From the NCBI GenBank assembly GCA_010645155.1, contig JAAGOF010000300.1, positions 989,043 through 1,053,042 on the forward strand: a stretch of 64,000 bases of DNA, given 5' to 3'. Below are positions 11,701-22,900 of this stretch, piece by piece (within the stretch, counting starts at the first letter, position 1; the number at the start of each line of letters is the position of its first letter). This DNA comes from Tigriopus japonicus. Lineage: Eukaryota > Arthropoda > Copepoda > Harpacticoida > Harpacticidae. The notes beneath the pieces were generated by a model. That model was not told where the DNA came from, did no database searches, and worked only from the letters and a program-made list of their open reading frames with translations. A program made the position numbers and the translations under genes.

Positions 11701-14700
11701 TCACCCCCGAGATGCTCTCTGAAATATTTACGCCCTTACTCATTCCTGAACGGGGAAAGGCGAAAGCGAATAAAACCTGGTTCAGTCCTTAGCTTCAAGA
11801 GCTTCACCATCAAGTCATTACACTACTACGATCCATTAAATCCGGCAAGCCTTGCCACAAAGCATACTCGATCGCAAGATCGGCGAATCATAAGGCAATA
11901 TCGTTCGTTTGGCTCACTCCCCACTACATAACAAAAGTCGACGTATTTCATGTGACTTGCTAATTGATTTCCGCCTTCGCTCAACGTTGCTCAATATCGT
12001 TCGTTTGGCTCACTCCCCACTACATAACAAAAGTCGACGTATTTCATGTGACTTGCTAATTGATTTCCGCCTTCGCTGAACGTTGCTCATTGTTGTGCGA
12101 GCTTGAAATTGAAATTGAACGCGAAAAAAGCCCATCAAAAGCAGTTGACTCTCACAACACGGGCGGTATTGAAGGCCAAGAAAAAGACAACAGGGCAGTA
12201 ATGAAGGCCAAAAAAGAGCAGCCGCGGGCACTCTTGAAGGTCGGAAAATCGTATCGGGCAATAATGAAGGTCGGAAAATCGTATCGGGCAATAATGAAGG
12301 TCGGAAAATCGCGACGCGCAGTCTCGAATTCTGATTCCGAAGAAAGCAAGACGAGAATGACGACGTTCACAAACCGGTTTATGAGCTGAGTCAACCACAA
12401 GAACAAAACTTGAAAATACGTTGCCGTCTCAATTTTTACGAAGTATTCAAGAGTTAAACAAAATCATCCCACAGCAACACTTTTCTTGCACAATCTATAG
12501 TGACTCAAAACATTCTTAACTTTTAAACTATGAAATTGAACCAATCTGTTCTGTAAATCTAATTGGGATTTTTAAGCAAGATTCCTAACCAAAATTTGGA
12601 AGTACGAGTTAAATTGAAAATCTAAAAAGGAGACTTTGTGCACTTCCAAAGACCTGACACTTGCCAAATACTTGTTTTTGGTCTTGAAAGAACATTTTAG
12701 AATGTTGAAAATCAAAAGTCTTATTTTCAAAAACTTAATATTACAAGGTACGTACTCCTTACATTGTATTTGTTTGATTTGTAAGTTGGTTTCAAATCCG
12801 TGTAGAAAAGCTGATTCATCCATCCGATGCAAACATCATTCTTGCCTCTAAATTGAAAAATCGAAATATGCGCAAATTGATTTCTCTCGATCACATCAAT
12901 ATGACCAAGCACTCGTCATTTATCATAAAATTGTTCGATTTAAGATTTACTTTAAAAAATGTTTATTAATAGTTGTACAGACATCTTTCATGTGTCGTGA
13001 AACCCTGATCTAATTGCTTCACAACATTTGAAATTGAAGTATGATAATGTCCTAATGATCCATGTGCCCCCGTGTTTTTAATCCATTGCAAAACAATCAA
13101 AATCTTTCGAGTAATCTTTCGTGCCAGCTCCCTTCCCAAATGCCGCTTTGTTCAAGAGCCGGCTAGACTGCCCTTGATTTAAACCAAATAGTCACTTACC
13201 TGATACAGTTGCTTGTGCTTTCAAAAACTATTAATCTCACACGAAAACCTGAACAGTCCATCCCCCGCTCACACAGACGTTGCTTCAAGACTGACAATCA
13301 GCTAACCAGTAACAAATAACATGTACCAGTGTGACGATTACAGTGCATTTTAAGGGGACCAACCCATTTATTGATAGTCCTTTAAGTCTACATGAGTGAG
13401 CCAAACGAACGATATTGTCAATACCCCGAGTTTGAGAACGTCGAATTCAAGATCTAAGTGAAGACGGCTTCCGCTCTCGAGCTCGTCTTTCGGGTGACCA
13501 GTTCTCGGGCTAAAGCCCTCGAACTGGTCACCCTTCAGACGAGCTCTTGAGCGGGCCGTCTTCACTTAGATCTTGAATTCGACGTTCTCAAACTCGGGGT
13601 ATTCACTCATTGTTGTGCGAGCTTGAAATTGAAATTGAACGCGAAAAAAGCCGATCAAAAGCAGTTGACTCTCACAACACGGGCGGTATTGAAGGCCAGG
13701 AAAAAGACAACAGGGCAGTAATGAAGGCCAAAAAAGAGCAGCCGCGGGCACTCTTAAAGGTCGGAAAATCGTATCGGGCAATAATGAAGGTCGGAAAAAG
13801 GCGACGCGCAGTCTCGAATTCTGATTCCGAAGAAAGCAAGACGAGAATGACGACGTTCACAAACCGGTTTATGAGCTGAGTCAACCACAAGAACAAAACT
13901 TGAAAATACGTTGCCGTCTCAATTTTTACGAAGTATTCAAGAGTTAAACAAAATCATCCCACAGCAACACTTTTCTTGCACAATCTATAGTGACTCAAAA
14001 CATTCTTAACTTTCAAACTATGAAATTGAACCAATCTGTTCTGTAAATCTAATTGGGATTTTTAAGCAAGATTCCTAACCAAAATTTGGAAGTACGAGTT
14101 AAATTGAAAATCTAAAAAGGAGACTTTGTGCACTTCCAAAGACCTGACACTTGCCAAATACTTGTTTTTGGTCTTGAAAGAACATTTTAGAATGTTGAAA
14201 ATCAAAAGTCTTATTTTCAAAAACTTAATATTACAAGGTACACGTCATCCTTACATTGTATCCTTACATTGTCCTGTCGTCCTTACATTGTATTTGTTTG
14301 ATTTGTAAGTTGGTTTCAAATCCGTGTAGAAAAGCTGATTCATCCATCCGATGCAAACATCATTCTTGCCTCTAAATTGAAAAATCGAAATATGCGCAAA
14401 TTGATTTCTCTCGATCACATCAATATGACCAAGCACTCGTCATTTATCATAAAATTGTTCGATTTAAGATTTACTTTAAAAAATGTTTATTAATAGTTGT
14501 ACAGACATCTTTCATGTGTCGTGAAACCCTGATCTAATTGCTTCACAAAATTTGAAATTGAAGTATGATAATGTCCTAATGATCCATGTGCCCCCGTGTT
14601 TTTAATCCATTGCAAAACAATCAAAATCTTTCGAGTAATCTTTCGTGCCAGCTCCCTTCCCAAATGCCGCTTTGTTCAAGAGCCGGCTAGACTGCCCTTG

Positions 14701-17700
14701 ATTTAAACCAAATAGTCACTTACCTGATACAGTTGCTTGTGCTTTCAAAAACTATTAATCTCACACGAAAACCTGAACAGTCCATCCCCCGCTCACACAG
14801 ACGTTGCTTCAAGACTGACAATCAGCTAACCAGTAACAAATAACATGTACCAGTGTGACGATTACAGTGCATTTTAAGGGGACCAACCCATTTATTGATA
14901 GTCCTTTAAGTCTACATGAGTGAGCCAAACGAACGATATTGTCAATACCCCGAGTTTGAGAACGTCGAATTCAAGATCTAAGTGAAGACGGCTTCCGCTC
15001 TCGAGCTCGTCTTTCGGGTGACCAGTTCTCGGGCTAAAGCCCTCGAACTGGTCACCCTTCAGACGAGCTCTTGAGCGGGCCGTCTTCACTTAGATCTTGA
15101 ATTCGACGTTCTCAAACTCGGGGTATTCACTCATTACGAGGAGCAGAGCGCCAATCTCAAATTGAGGACGTGGAAAATTTAATAGCTCAAGCTAACACTG
15201 GGAATATGAATCCACTGTACAAGAAAGCCCGAAATAGCTCACTCGGATCCTCTATTTCAATCCCAGTGTTTGTTGAACACTTCACTTCCCTTCTTCAAAC
15301 CCTTCCCCGTCCAAGTCTTCCCTTGGCACCTTATGGCTCGTCCAATGACCATGCTTTGCTTTCGCCAATTACAGAACAAGAAGTGAATTTAGCTCTAGAT
15401 CACCAAAAGAGCGATGCTTGGAGCCTTTGTGGGTACTCCCCAAAAGATTTAGAGTTGCAAAAAGTCCATCTTATCGGAATCCTTGCTCGATTTTTTTCNN
15501 NNNNNNNNNNNNNNNNNNNNNNNNNNNNNNNNNNNNNNNNNNNNNNNNNNNNNNNNNNNNNNNNNNNNNNNNNNNNNNNNNCCATCTTATCGGAATCCTT
15601 GCTCGAATGTTTTCGAAATCTCTCGTTCTGAGGACACTTCCACCGGTTTGGCTCAACTCGACCTTCTTTTTAAGAAAGGAAATCGATCGGACCCGAACAA
15701 CTTTAGATCTATTGCGGTTCAGGATCCGTTTCTTAAGGTGTTTTCCACAATTCTGAATGATAGACTCACGTCCTATGCGCAAAAAAAAAGGAATATTAAC
15801 TCCTTTGCAATTTGCAATTTTTACAGTTGAACAATAAAACTCAGTGAAACAATATCACAACGCCTTGGTAACACAGAAGCTGAGAACATACGCAGCATTT
15901 AAAGACTTTAGAAAGGCCTTTGATACAATATGTAGGAAAAAGCTGGCCATGAAACTACAGAGCATGCATCTTCCACCCACTTTTGTACTCCTCATATTCA
16001 ACATATTACAGTACTAAATTACACTATATTAGTACTATATTACATTACTACCTCATCTTTACGCATCAGGTCTGGTGACTGTTTATCACGTCCATTCTTT
16101 TCGTTCAATGGTGTTCCCCAAGGAGATCCATGTTCCCCATCATTATTCAACCTCTTTATCAATGACCTGCCCGACTATCTGAAGCACAATGGGGTTTGGC
16201 TGGACGCAAAAAGAATTCCCCTTCTCATGTACGCAGATGATGTGGTTCTTCTGGGAGATTCTGCCTAGGATTTACAAGCGGCATTAGAGTCTCTTGATGA
16301 ATATTGCGGGAAAAACCTTCTTGAAGTCAATGTTACCAAATCAAAGATAATGGTATTTCACCATGGTCGTCTACCACAATGCTCTTTTATATACAGGTCA
16401 TCGCCAATCGAGAGGGTCAACCAATTCACTTATCTTGGGATAAAATTTTCCTCGCAACTGTTTTTTTCACATCACCTTCGCGATATTATCTTATGGCTCG
16501 AGCTCGAATCGGATTTCTTTTCCCGTGCTTAAATCTTCCCCCTTTATCTTAAATCCTTTAAATCCCGCTTCCCCTTCTCACTAGTGATGAAAGTTTTTCA
16601 GACGTTCATCCTACCCGTCTTCGGTTATGCTTTACCAGTGTGGATCAATGAAACTATTTCCAAAAACATGTGGGATTCAACAAAGGCTACTCTCACGAAA
16701 TTTTCAAAACGGTACCTCGGAATCTCATACTCCTCCAATAACTCAATAACCCATCACCTAGCATCTACTACAACCCTTGAAAGCTGGTTAAAACAGCTTA
16801 CCCTCAAAAGATTGACAAACATTAAGTTGGGTTCCTTTTTCGTCGGAATTCGTTTTACATTTTTTTGACAATCTTCCTGAACCTCCAACTCCGGATTTCA
16901 TCTCTCTGATCCCCTCCAGCTTTTGGAGAAGCCACATTTTACCATCTACATTCCCATCAACCCTGACAGCCAAAGGCACCTATTCAAAGAAATTTTCGAC
17001 ATTGACCATTATCTGACCTGTACAAAGAAAGAATTTCATTCCATCCCTACAGATACATGTATCTGTACTGTTTGTGGGGAACAAAACCATTTTTATCACA
17101 TAACATTTCTGTGGCCGTAATGACAAAAACCATTTGTCGCAATAAATCACAATATACTAGTAATAATAATACAGATTTGAAATGTTTTATAGATTTTATA
17201 TAGCTGTTTAATAATCTATTTAGGCAAGGTAAACATGCCTAACTATCTATTATGAGCAGGGAATTTTCTAATTTCTTGGACTTCTTTAATTTCTGAAAGG
17301 TATTTTGTTGAACTTTTCTAAAAACCAAGTTCAGTTCGAGACGATGAGAGTCGTTATATCTTTATATCTGTGGTCCATATTTTTAGTACCAACAACACAA
17401 TGAAGACATTACATTATTTACACCAATCGTCATCTTTCATGTTAAATCTTAATATTTAATTAGGGAAACAATCCCATTTTTAATGAAGCATTTCAAACAA
17501 ATAAATCTTTCAAAAATAGGCAATTTCTTCATGGGAAGCTACGATCCACAAGTGGAACAATTGACCCAATTGCTTATTCAATTGCGTCCGGTTTGATCAA
17601 GAGATCTGGTCTCAGTATAATGTGATGTGGCATTTACCGTTTCACTACAAAAGTATTATTGGAAATGACATCTCTAGAATCGTTTTTTTTCAACCCACTT

Positions 17701-18304
17701 ACTTTTAAATTTGCTCAATATTTGAAGTACCCTGAATAATGAGCTGATTATATACTCTGAAATATTACGTTGAAGCCAATTCCTCGGCTTACTTACAGAT
17801 TATTTAGGCTTACTTCCCTATAGTCAGCTTTAGATTTACGGTTCCTAAAGTGACACGGGGTCAAGCTACTGAAACAATAGCCAGTCTCTTGGTCTAAGAA
17901 AAATATGAGCCAGAATCTAATTTGGCGGTTGAATATGATTCCCCATCGATTTGAATCTGCTCCTACTCTAGATTTAGGACCTACTAACCTCCTCTTCAAT
18001 TGGTTCATTTTGTCTGCAAAAGATCCTTGAGTTTTGTTGAGGGTTTCGGTAGCTTGAGTCAGAGCATCTTCAAGTTGAAGTTGTTCCGAAAGATCTAAGT
18101 TGTTGCCAGAAATTTCCATGTTAGCAGCTTTTCGAGAGGGTTCGTCCTCTGAAACAAGGGATTTCTCATTTAGGCAATATTATAAATCGTTGACACTCTA
18201 ACATCAATCATCATCGTATTAGTTTAAATATTACCTTGAGCATCTTCTTTTGGAACATCCTTGTCGTGTTTGAGACCAAAATAAATAGCAAATTCGTCAT
18301 TCAT
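5766..18304 (-). CDS. CCDC42: CCDC42/CFAP73-family coiled-coil protein
   Basis: Eight exons: 18304-18235, 18148-17989, 10658-10466, 9246-9158, 9084-8923, 6297-6227, 6141-6013, 5855-5766. Together they give about 321 residues (human CCDC42 has 316). Seen: a short acidic N-terminus, then nearly continuous coiled coil (the DUF4200 region) including REIFKNYLQSVVDSEAS, which aligns to the KYLEKVVENSEF part of the human protein. Exons 1-5 join in phase at GT-AG borders, and so do exons 6-8. The exon 5 donor (phase 2) does not match the exon 6 acceptor (phase 1), so an extra exon or a sequence error is likely there. Known for the family: CCDC42 and CFAP73 act in sperm-tail or motile-cilium assembly. 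CFAP73 is the main alternative name. Intron 2 is 7.3 kb and full of transposons. Confidence 0.8.
7597..7811. mobile_element. MITE with long terminal inverted repeats
   Basis: AGGCCGCATGTTAACGCA on the left is matched by TGCGTTAACATGCGGCCT on the right. The pairing continues inward with indels through CGAGAGTACAC / GTGTACTCTCG. It lies in an intron of the CCDC42-like gene and has no ORF. Confidence 0.75.
8380..8590. repeat. hAT-like non-autonomous repeat fragment
   Basis: The GGTTTGCAACCAGAGGG and GTGGGCC-type motifs resemble the fragment at about 57760-57895 (GGTTGCCGACCCCTG end). Boundaries are not resolved. It lies in an intron of the CCDC42-like gene. Confidence 0.35.
9366..9470. repeat. 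Possible hAT-like repeat fragment
   Basis: CGGTTCTTAAACTGGGCC followed by a small hairpin (GGGCCCCAAAGGGGGCCC) resembles hAT non-autonomous ends. Only one end is visible. Intronic. Confidence 0.3.
11896..12087. repeat. 96-bp tandem duplication
   Basis: CAATATCGTTCGTTTGGCTC begins at 11896 and again at 11992, giving two nearly identical 96-bp copies. The same 24-bp motif appears inverted at about 13394-13417 and 14918-14941. Confidence 0.85.
13420..13603. repeat. Near-perfect 184-bp palindrome, unit A
   Basis: The arms run AATACCCCGAGTTTGAGAAC inward and return as GTTCTCAAACTCGGGGTATT. The centre is near the GGTGACCAGTTC / GAACTGGTCACC hairpin. A cruciform-forming sequence. Confidence 0.9.
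14944..15127. repeat. Near-perfect 184-bp palindrome, unit B
   Basis: Same sequence as the palindrome at 13420-13603, in the second tandem unit. Confidence 0.9.
15499..15581. other. Assembly gap (83 Ns)
   Basis: A run of N. The bases before it (CCATCTTATCGGAATCCTTG, from 15467) are repeated directly after it (from 15582), so the gap joins overlapping contig ends rather than unknown sequence of that length. Confidence 0.95.
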
Positions 18305-19230
18305 GTTTCAGTAGTTGGTATCACTTTTCACTCTTTTGAAGAGAAAAAGTATTGATTAGACAAGTGAAGTGGAGGGAGAGCTGTGCGGACCCAAGAAAAG
18401 GGGAGCTTTTGCCCGGTTTGTTGTGGAACTCCATAAGTAGCTATTTTTTCCTTACCGTCACCCAGAGCCGAAAAGACCAAGCTCATTCCAATCGACCATT
18501 CTCATCTTGCTCGATTTGAAACAGCCCAGTATGATAATCTTGATTTGTTATTTTTCATATAGAATAATGACTGTCAAGTTGGGTTTGACAGTAAGCTGCG
18601 TCGATGCGCCTCTTGCCTTTCAATGCTTGCCAAACTCGAACAAATTTGTGTTCGAAAACAACTAAGATGTTAATCTCACTTGATATACGGTGAAAACATA
18701 TACGTGTATATATTGCATTTCTTGGGTGGTTCGACTAGTTTTCAGAACGGAAACCCAACCAACTGAAACTTACTAAACACCCTGCGTACCCGCGTACCTC
18801 AGAAATTATCAACGGAAATCGGTATTTCGCATTCAGCAGAGAGCGATGTTTCAGCCACATAAGTGGTTAAAATCAAGTTTAAGTCTGTTAGCTGCCGACA
18901 GTTCTTTCCACTGCAAATTGTAATTTGAACATAATTTGTGGATAAGATTACAAATTTTGATAACTTGTCTACGTTTCATATCCTGTAAAAAAATCATGGT
19001 CTCTTTTACCGTTTCTCACTTAACTCGTAACCGCGTGATATCGATAATCAAGTGAAATCGTTGTTTTTTTAAATCATATCCTGGTTTCCTGAAGGTCATT
19101 TGAATAAAACACGACAGTACTTGAAACCATTTTGGCCTCAAATCATATCCTGTATGAAGATTTTGCCTTTTGTGAATGAAACAAAGCAACAGTACAGATT
19201 TTTCCCTTACTAAAGATTTCCCATTTTTTT
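18305..19230. other. Intergenic, promoter side of the CCDC42-like gene
   Basis: Upstream of the minus-strand ATG at 18304. No further gene or clear transposon was recognised, and no core promoter element is claimed. Confidence 0.4.
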
Positions 19231-19239
19231 GAGTATTGG

Positions 19240-19470
19240 TGCTAGAGTCGGAGGGTTGAGCCTCGCCCGGCCAGCGAAGCCAGCCATCACATCGTCCAAA
19301 TTGTTCCGATAGGCAATCTCATGTCCGGTATCAGAATGGTTCTCCGTCTGTGGGTGTGAATTAGCGTCTAAAAGTTTCCTTGAGAAAGGTCGGGGAGGAG
19401 AATCGAACCTGGGACCTCTCTCACTTTAGGAAACTGCGCTAACCACATCACCACGTCTTCTTCCTGACGT
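19240..19470 (-). mobile_element. tRNA-derived SINE-like repeat
   Basis: On the minus strand, 19456-19390 reads as a tRNA-like head. It has an A-box-like TGGTTAGCGCAGT and a B-box GGTTCGATTC followed by CTCC. The sequence beyond it is not a tRNA. No acceptor stem closes, so it is a SINE relic rather than a tRNA gene. Confidence 0.55.
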
Positions 19471-19770
19471 AACCAATTCATAAAATGAGACGCCATTTTG
19501 GGCTAAACTCAAGATTAATAAAGAATGGTACTTTGATTTCTCGGAAAGCCAAAAAATAACTATGACAATTTATCAGGTGGCTTGGGGATTTATTTTGCAG
19601 GAAAATAGAAGTCTAACATGTTGTGTTTGAAATACGCTATTTGAGAAGGTTTTAGTACTAGACAAAATAACTAATTTTCATTTTACGTTATAAGATGCGA
19701 TTTGGCAAGAATGGTGTTGCCTTCACTGGAGTAAAACCATTTTGAGAAACTGTCATGGAAGTGAAATTTA

Positions 19771-19776
19771 TTTTCG
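19771..19776 (-). promoter_or_regulatory. Probable poly(A) signal of MKKS
   Basis: AATAAA on the minus strand, about 160 nt after the MKKS stop at 19936. Confidence 0.45.
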
Positions 19777-19935
19777 GAAATCAATTTGAAGTTCACAAAA
19801 ATATACAAATCTAAAACACATCCCAAAGTTGGACACAGACATCAAATTTACATGCTAGGACATTTAGGTCTGGTAGACATGTGGTGATCAGTTATGCTTT
19901 TAAAAGTTACATTTTCAATTTCAAACCAAGACCCC

Positions 19936-22900
19936 TCACGTTCGAATGACAAGGCCTATAGACGACAAGCTTTCGGCAGCTTCCAAACTGGTATTTATCA
20001 TGACTTTCTTATCATACCAAGTATCAACTAGACGAGGGATGGACCTTTTCACTAAACCGTTTTCAAGATAAAAATTTCGCAAGTTGTTTGGATTATCATC
20101 ATCTTTGGTGGTATCGCTCAAATTGGGTGTCAAATGATGAGTGAGAGAAGCTCTTTTGTTCCAACTTGAATGGTCAGATTTGTACGAAATTAGGGGAACA
20201 CAATTTGGTTGACCGCTTGTGTTTTCCATTTGGAGACAAATGCACTGATGCTCGTTTGGACCCATCCACAGGTGGCCGATACTTGGATGGACCCAAAGTT
20301 GGTCCAAATTCTTTTTTGAGACACTTGAACAAATCCTCATGAAGCTCTCACAAAAGTTCAAAATGAACTCAAGTGCAGCAGAGTCCTTTCGAATGTCGAT
20401 CAGTTCCTGAAACGTGTGTGGATCAAGCAATTACGGTGAATTAGAATATTGTTAATGTACAATGGAAATCAATTAAATTCAAAATTGAAATGGCGTTCGT
20501 TACAAGGCTCAAATGAAATGAATCGTGCTTGAATCCAGAAATGCACCATTGTGTTACAATATTACTCAAACATCTTTTGATACGGTCTAGGGTAAGCCTC
20601 TTGAGATATTTTTACTTACTAAATGCAATCGGATTATCACGCATGCTTCAAAACATCCACCACCAGGTAAACCGAACGGATGGCTAAGCATTAAACGAAG
20701 GCTCGACAAGGCTTGCTCACAGCCAACCTGAAACGATGGAACATTGATTGAGCAAGTGTCAGGTTAAATATAATAACAAATTCTTAGGAAGAAGTGTGAT
20801 GCGTAAGCATTTTCGACGCAAACCGTCTAAAAGTACTCCAACGGACAATGAAGATGATAATCGTTTTGGGATGGATTTATTCAGAGAATGATAAGAACAG
20901 GACCGGTAGTGAAGTACAAGAGCAAGTGGTTATACTTGAATTCCCCAAGGCTTGAAAGTGCCTTGCGGTGGTAGATTGGGTACTTTGGAGGTGAAACAGT
21001 CCTCACATGCCATTCGAATACGCTCAGAAGTAACAGGTGCTGGTAAGTCAAAGTCGTAAGCATTTTCAATATGATTCTCTAGCCGGGCAGCCCTGATAGC
21101 CTCTTTAATGGCGAAGAACACAGAAGAGGCCAAAAACAATGGGGGTTCTCCCACTGCTTTGGATGAGAACACCGCTCGAGGATTTGGAGCTCCCCTCAGG
21201 AGTGACACATTGAACTCCTTTGGAATGTCACCAAAGCCAGGAATCTTGTAAGCACCGGGACCACGAGTTAGGAGATTTCCATCAGGAGAATGAATTAGTT
21301 GTTCCATGACGAAAAGGCCGTAGCCTTGAACAAAGGCGCCCTCAATCTGACCAATGTCTATGGCAGGATTAAGTGATTCTCCCAAGTCCATGACAATGTC
21401 AGTTCGTAGGACATTATGGTCTCCAGTCAAGCAATCGATTTCAACTCTGGAGCAGCCAACACCATATGTGTAATAGTAGAATGGGTTCCCTGAATTGGTT
21501 TGGTAATTGTAACCAATGTCAGGGGTGGCGTAGAAACCAACAGCCGATAGGCTAATTCTCTCAAAGTAGGCAGCCTTGATCCAAGCGTCCCAAGATCCAG
21601 AGGGGTTCTTTTTCTTAATCCCCTCCAATCGTTTGAGTAGGGTGTGACATGCATTGAACACGGCCATTCCATTGATATCTGATCCCACACTAGCTGCTGT
21701 GGGTGAAGTATTCGGGACCTTATCTGTGGACGTTTCAGACAAGTGGACCTTTTCATGAGGGATCTGAAAAACTTGGCTAGCCACTTGAATCATCTTGGTA
21801 TGGAGGCCTTGGCCCATTTCGGTTCCTCCATGAGTAATCAGAACGGAGCCGTCGCGATATATTTGAACCAAGGCTCCTCCTTGGTTCATATGAGGGGAGG
21901 CAAACGCGATCCCAAACTTAACTGGGATCATATAGATCCCCTGTTTCTTCCACCGGTTCTCCTTATTGAAGTTTTCTACTTCACGACGTTGCTCTTGGAA
22001 GTTACTCTTTGCCTCGCATTCTTGCCAACACCGTTGTAAGGTGCAATGTTGCAAAATTGTATTGAAATACGTGACGTCTCGCTCAGCATAAAGATTCTTG
22101 AAGCGGAGTTGCAAGGGATCCATATTTAATTTAATGGCTATTCGATCCATCCAATTCTCAACGATCATCATTCCTTGGGGTCCGCCAAAACCTCTAAATG
22201 CAGTATTTGATTGCACATTGGTCTTGCACACGTGGCCACGAATTCGAACATTTTCAATTCGGTAGCTGTTGTCAGAATGAAGCATTGCTCTTTCCATTAC
22301 CGAAAAGGACAAGTCCATGGTGTATCCTCCGTTGTTATAGAGATCCAGATCGAGGGCCTTGATAGTTCCGTCATTATTGAAGCCCACTTTATATTTGGCC
22401 AGGAAAGGGTGTCTATGCCCAGACATAACCATGTCTTCATCCCGATCTAGCATGACACGCGTAGGCCTACGCAGTTTTTGTGCAGCAAAGGCACAACCAA
22501 GAGCGATAGGTACGCTGCGTGTTTCTTTCCCACCAAAACCTCCGCCTAACCTTCGCACATGGCAAACGATCTTATTCATATCCACCCCCAGGGCTTCAGC
22601 TACGCACTCTTGTGTCTCAGTAGGGTTTTGAGTCGATGAGTAAATGTGCATCTCTCCATCTTCCCCAATGGGAACGGCAATACATGCCTGAGTCTCAAGG
22701 TAAAAATGCTCTTGGGCTCCTGTTCTCATTTGCCCTTCCAAAATATGGTCACACTCCTTGAAAGCTGCCTCGACATCTCCATTGGTGATGGCGTTGTTGG
22801 CCCAAGGATGGAACGAGTTTGCGGCAATCGCCTCTTCAATTGTGACAATGGGCTTTAACTCTTCATACTCCACATTAACCAATTTTGCAGCCTTTTGAGC

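Larger units (their letters stand above)
12086..15129. repeat. 1.52-kb tandem duplication (two units)
   Basis: Unit A is about 12086-13605 and unit B about 13606-15129, almost identical along their length. Differences include one fewer 30-bp AAGGTCGGAAAATCGTATCG repeat in B, a 38-bp-scale insertion in B near 14241, and rare substitutions. Each unit has a Lys/Arg-rich open frame at its start (for example 13610-13879) and ends in a perfect palindrome. The unit interrupts the LINE. The high identity could reflect a recent duplication or an assembly error beside the gap. Confidence 0.85.
11160..17130 (+). mobile_element. Second degenerate LINE, interrupted by a duplicated insert and an N gap
   Basis: Antisense to the host gene, in its intron 2. 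Endonuclease part at about 11335-11690 (LLLGDFNLKPETQDFEE; CLDHIFASDG). The LINE is interrupted from about 11896 to 15133, then resumes. Reverse transcriptase pieces: FRKAFDTI near 15911, LLFNLFINDLPDYL near 16143, LLMYADDVVLLGDS near 16223, and FTYLGIKFSS near 16424. A Cys/His-rich tail (CICTVCGEQNHFYH) ends near 17117. Stops and frameshifts show it is dead. The family looks jockey-superfamily-like; the exact clade cannot be set by eye. Confidence 0.85.

Noticed and set aside
12060..12389. Lys/Arg-rich frames at 12060-12389 and 13610-13879
   Set aside because: They fall in the duplicated insert and include 30-bp repeats; no family resemblance, so not called as genes.
19390..19456. tRNA gene on the minus strand
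   Set aside because: A- and B-box-like motifs are present but the acceptor and anticodon stems do not pair; read as a SINE head.
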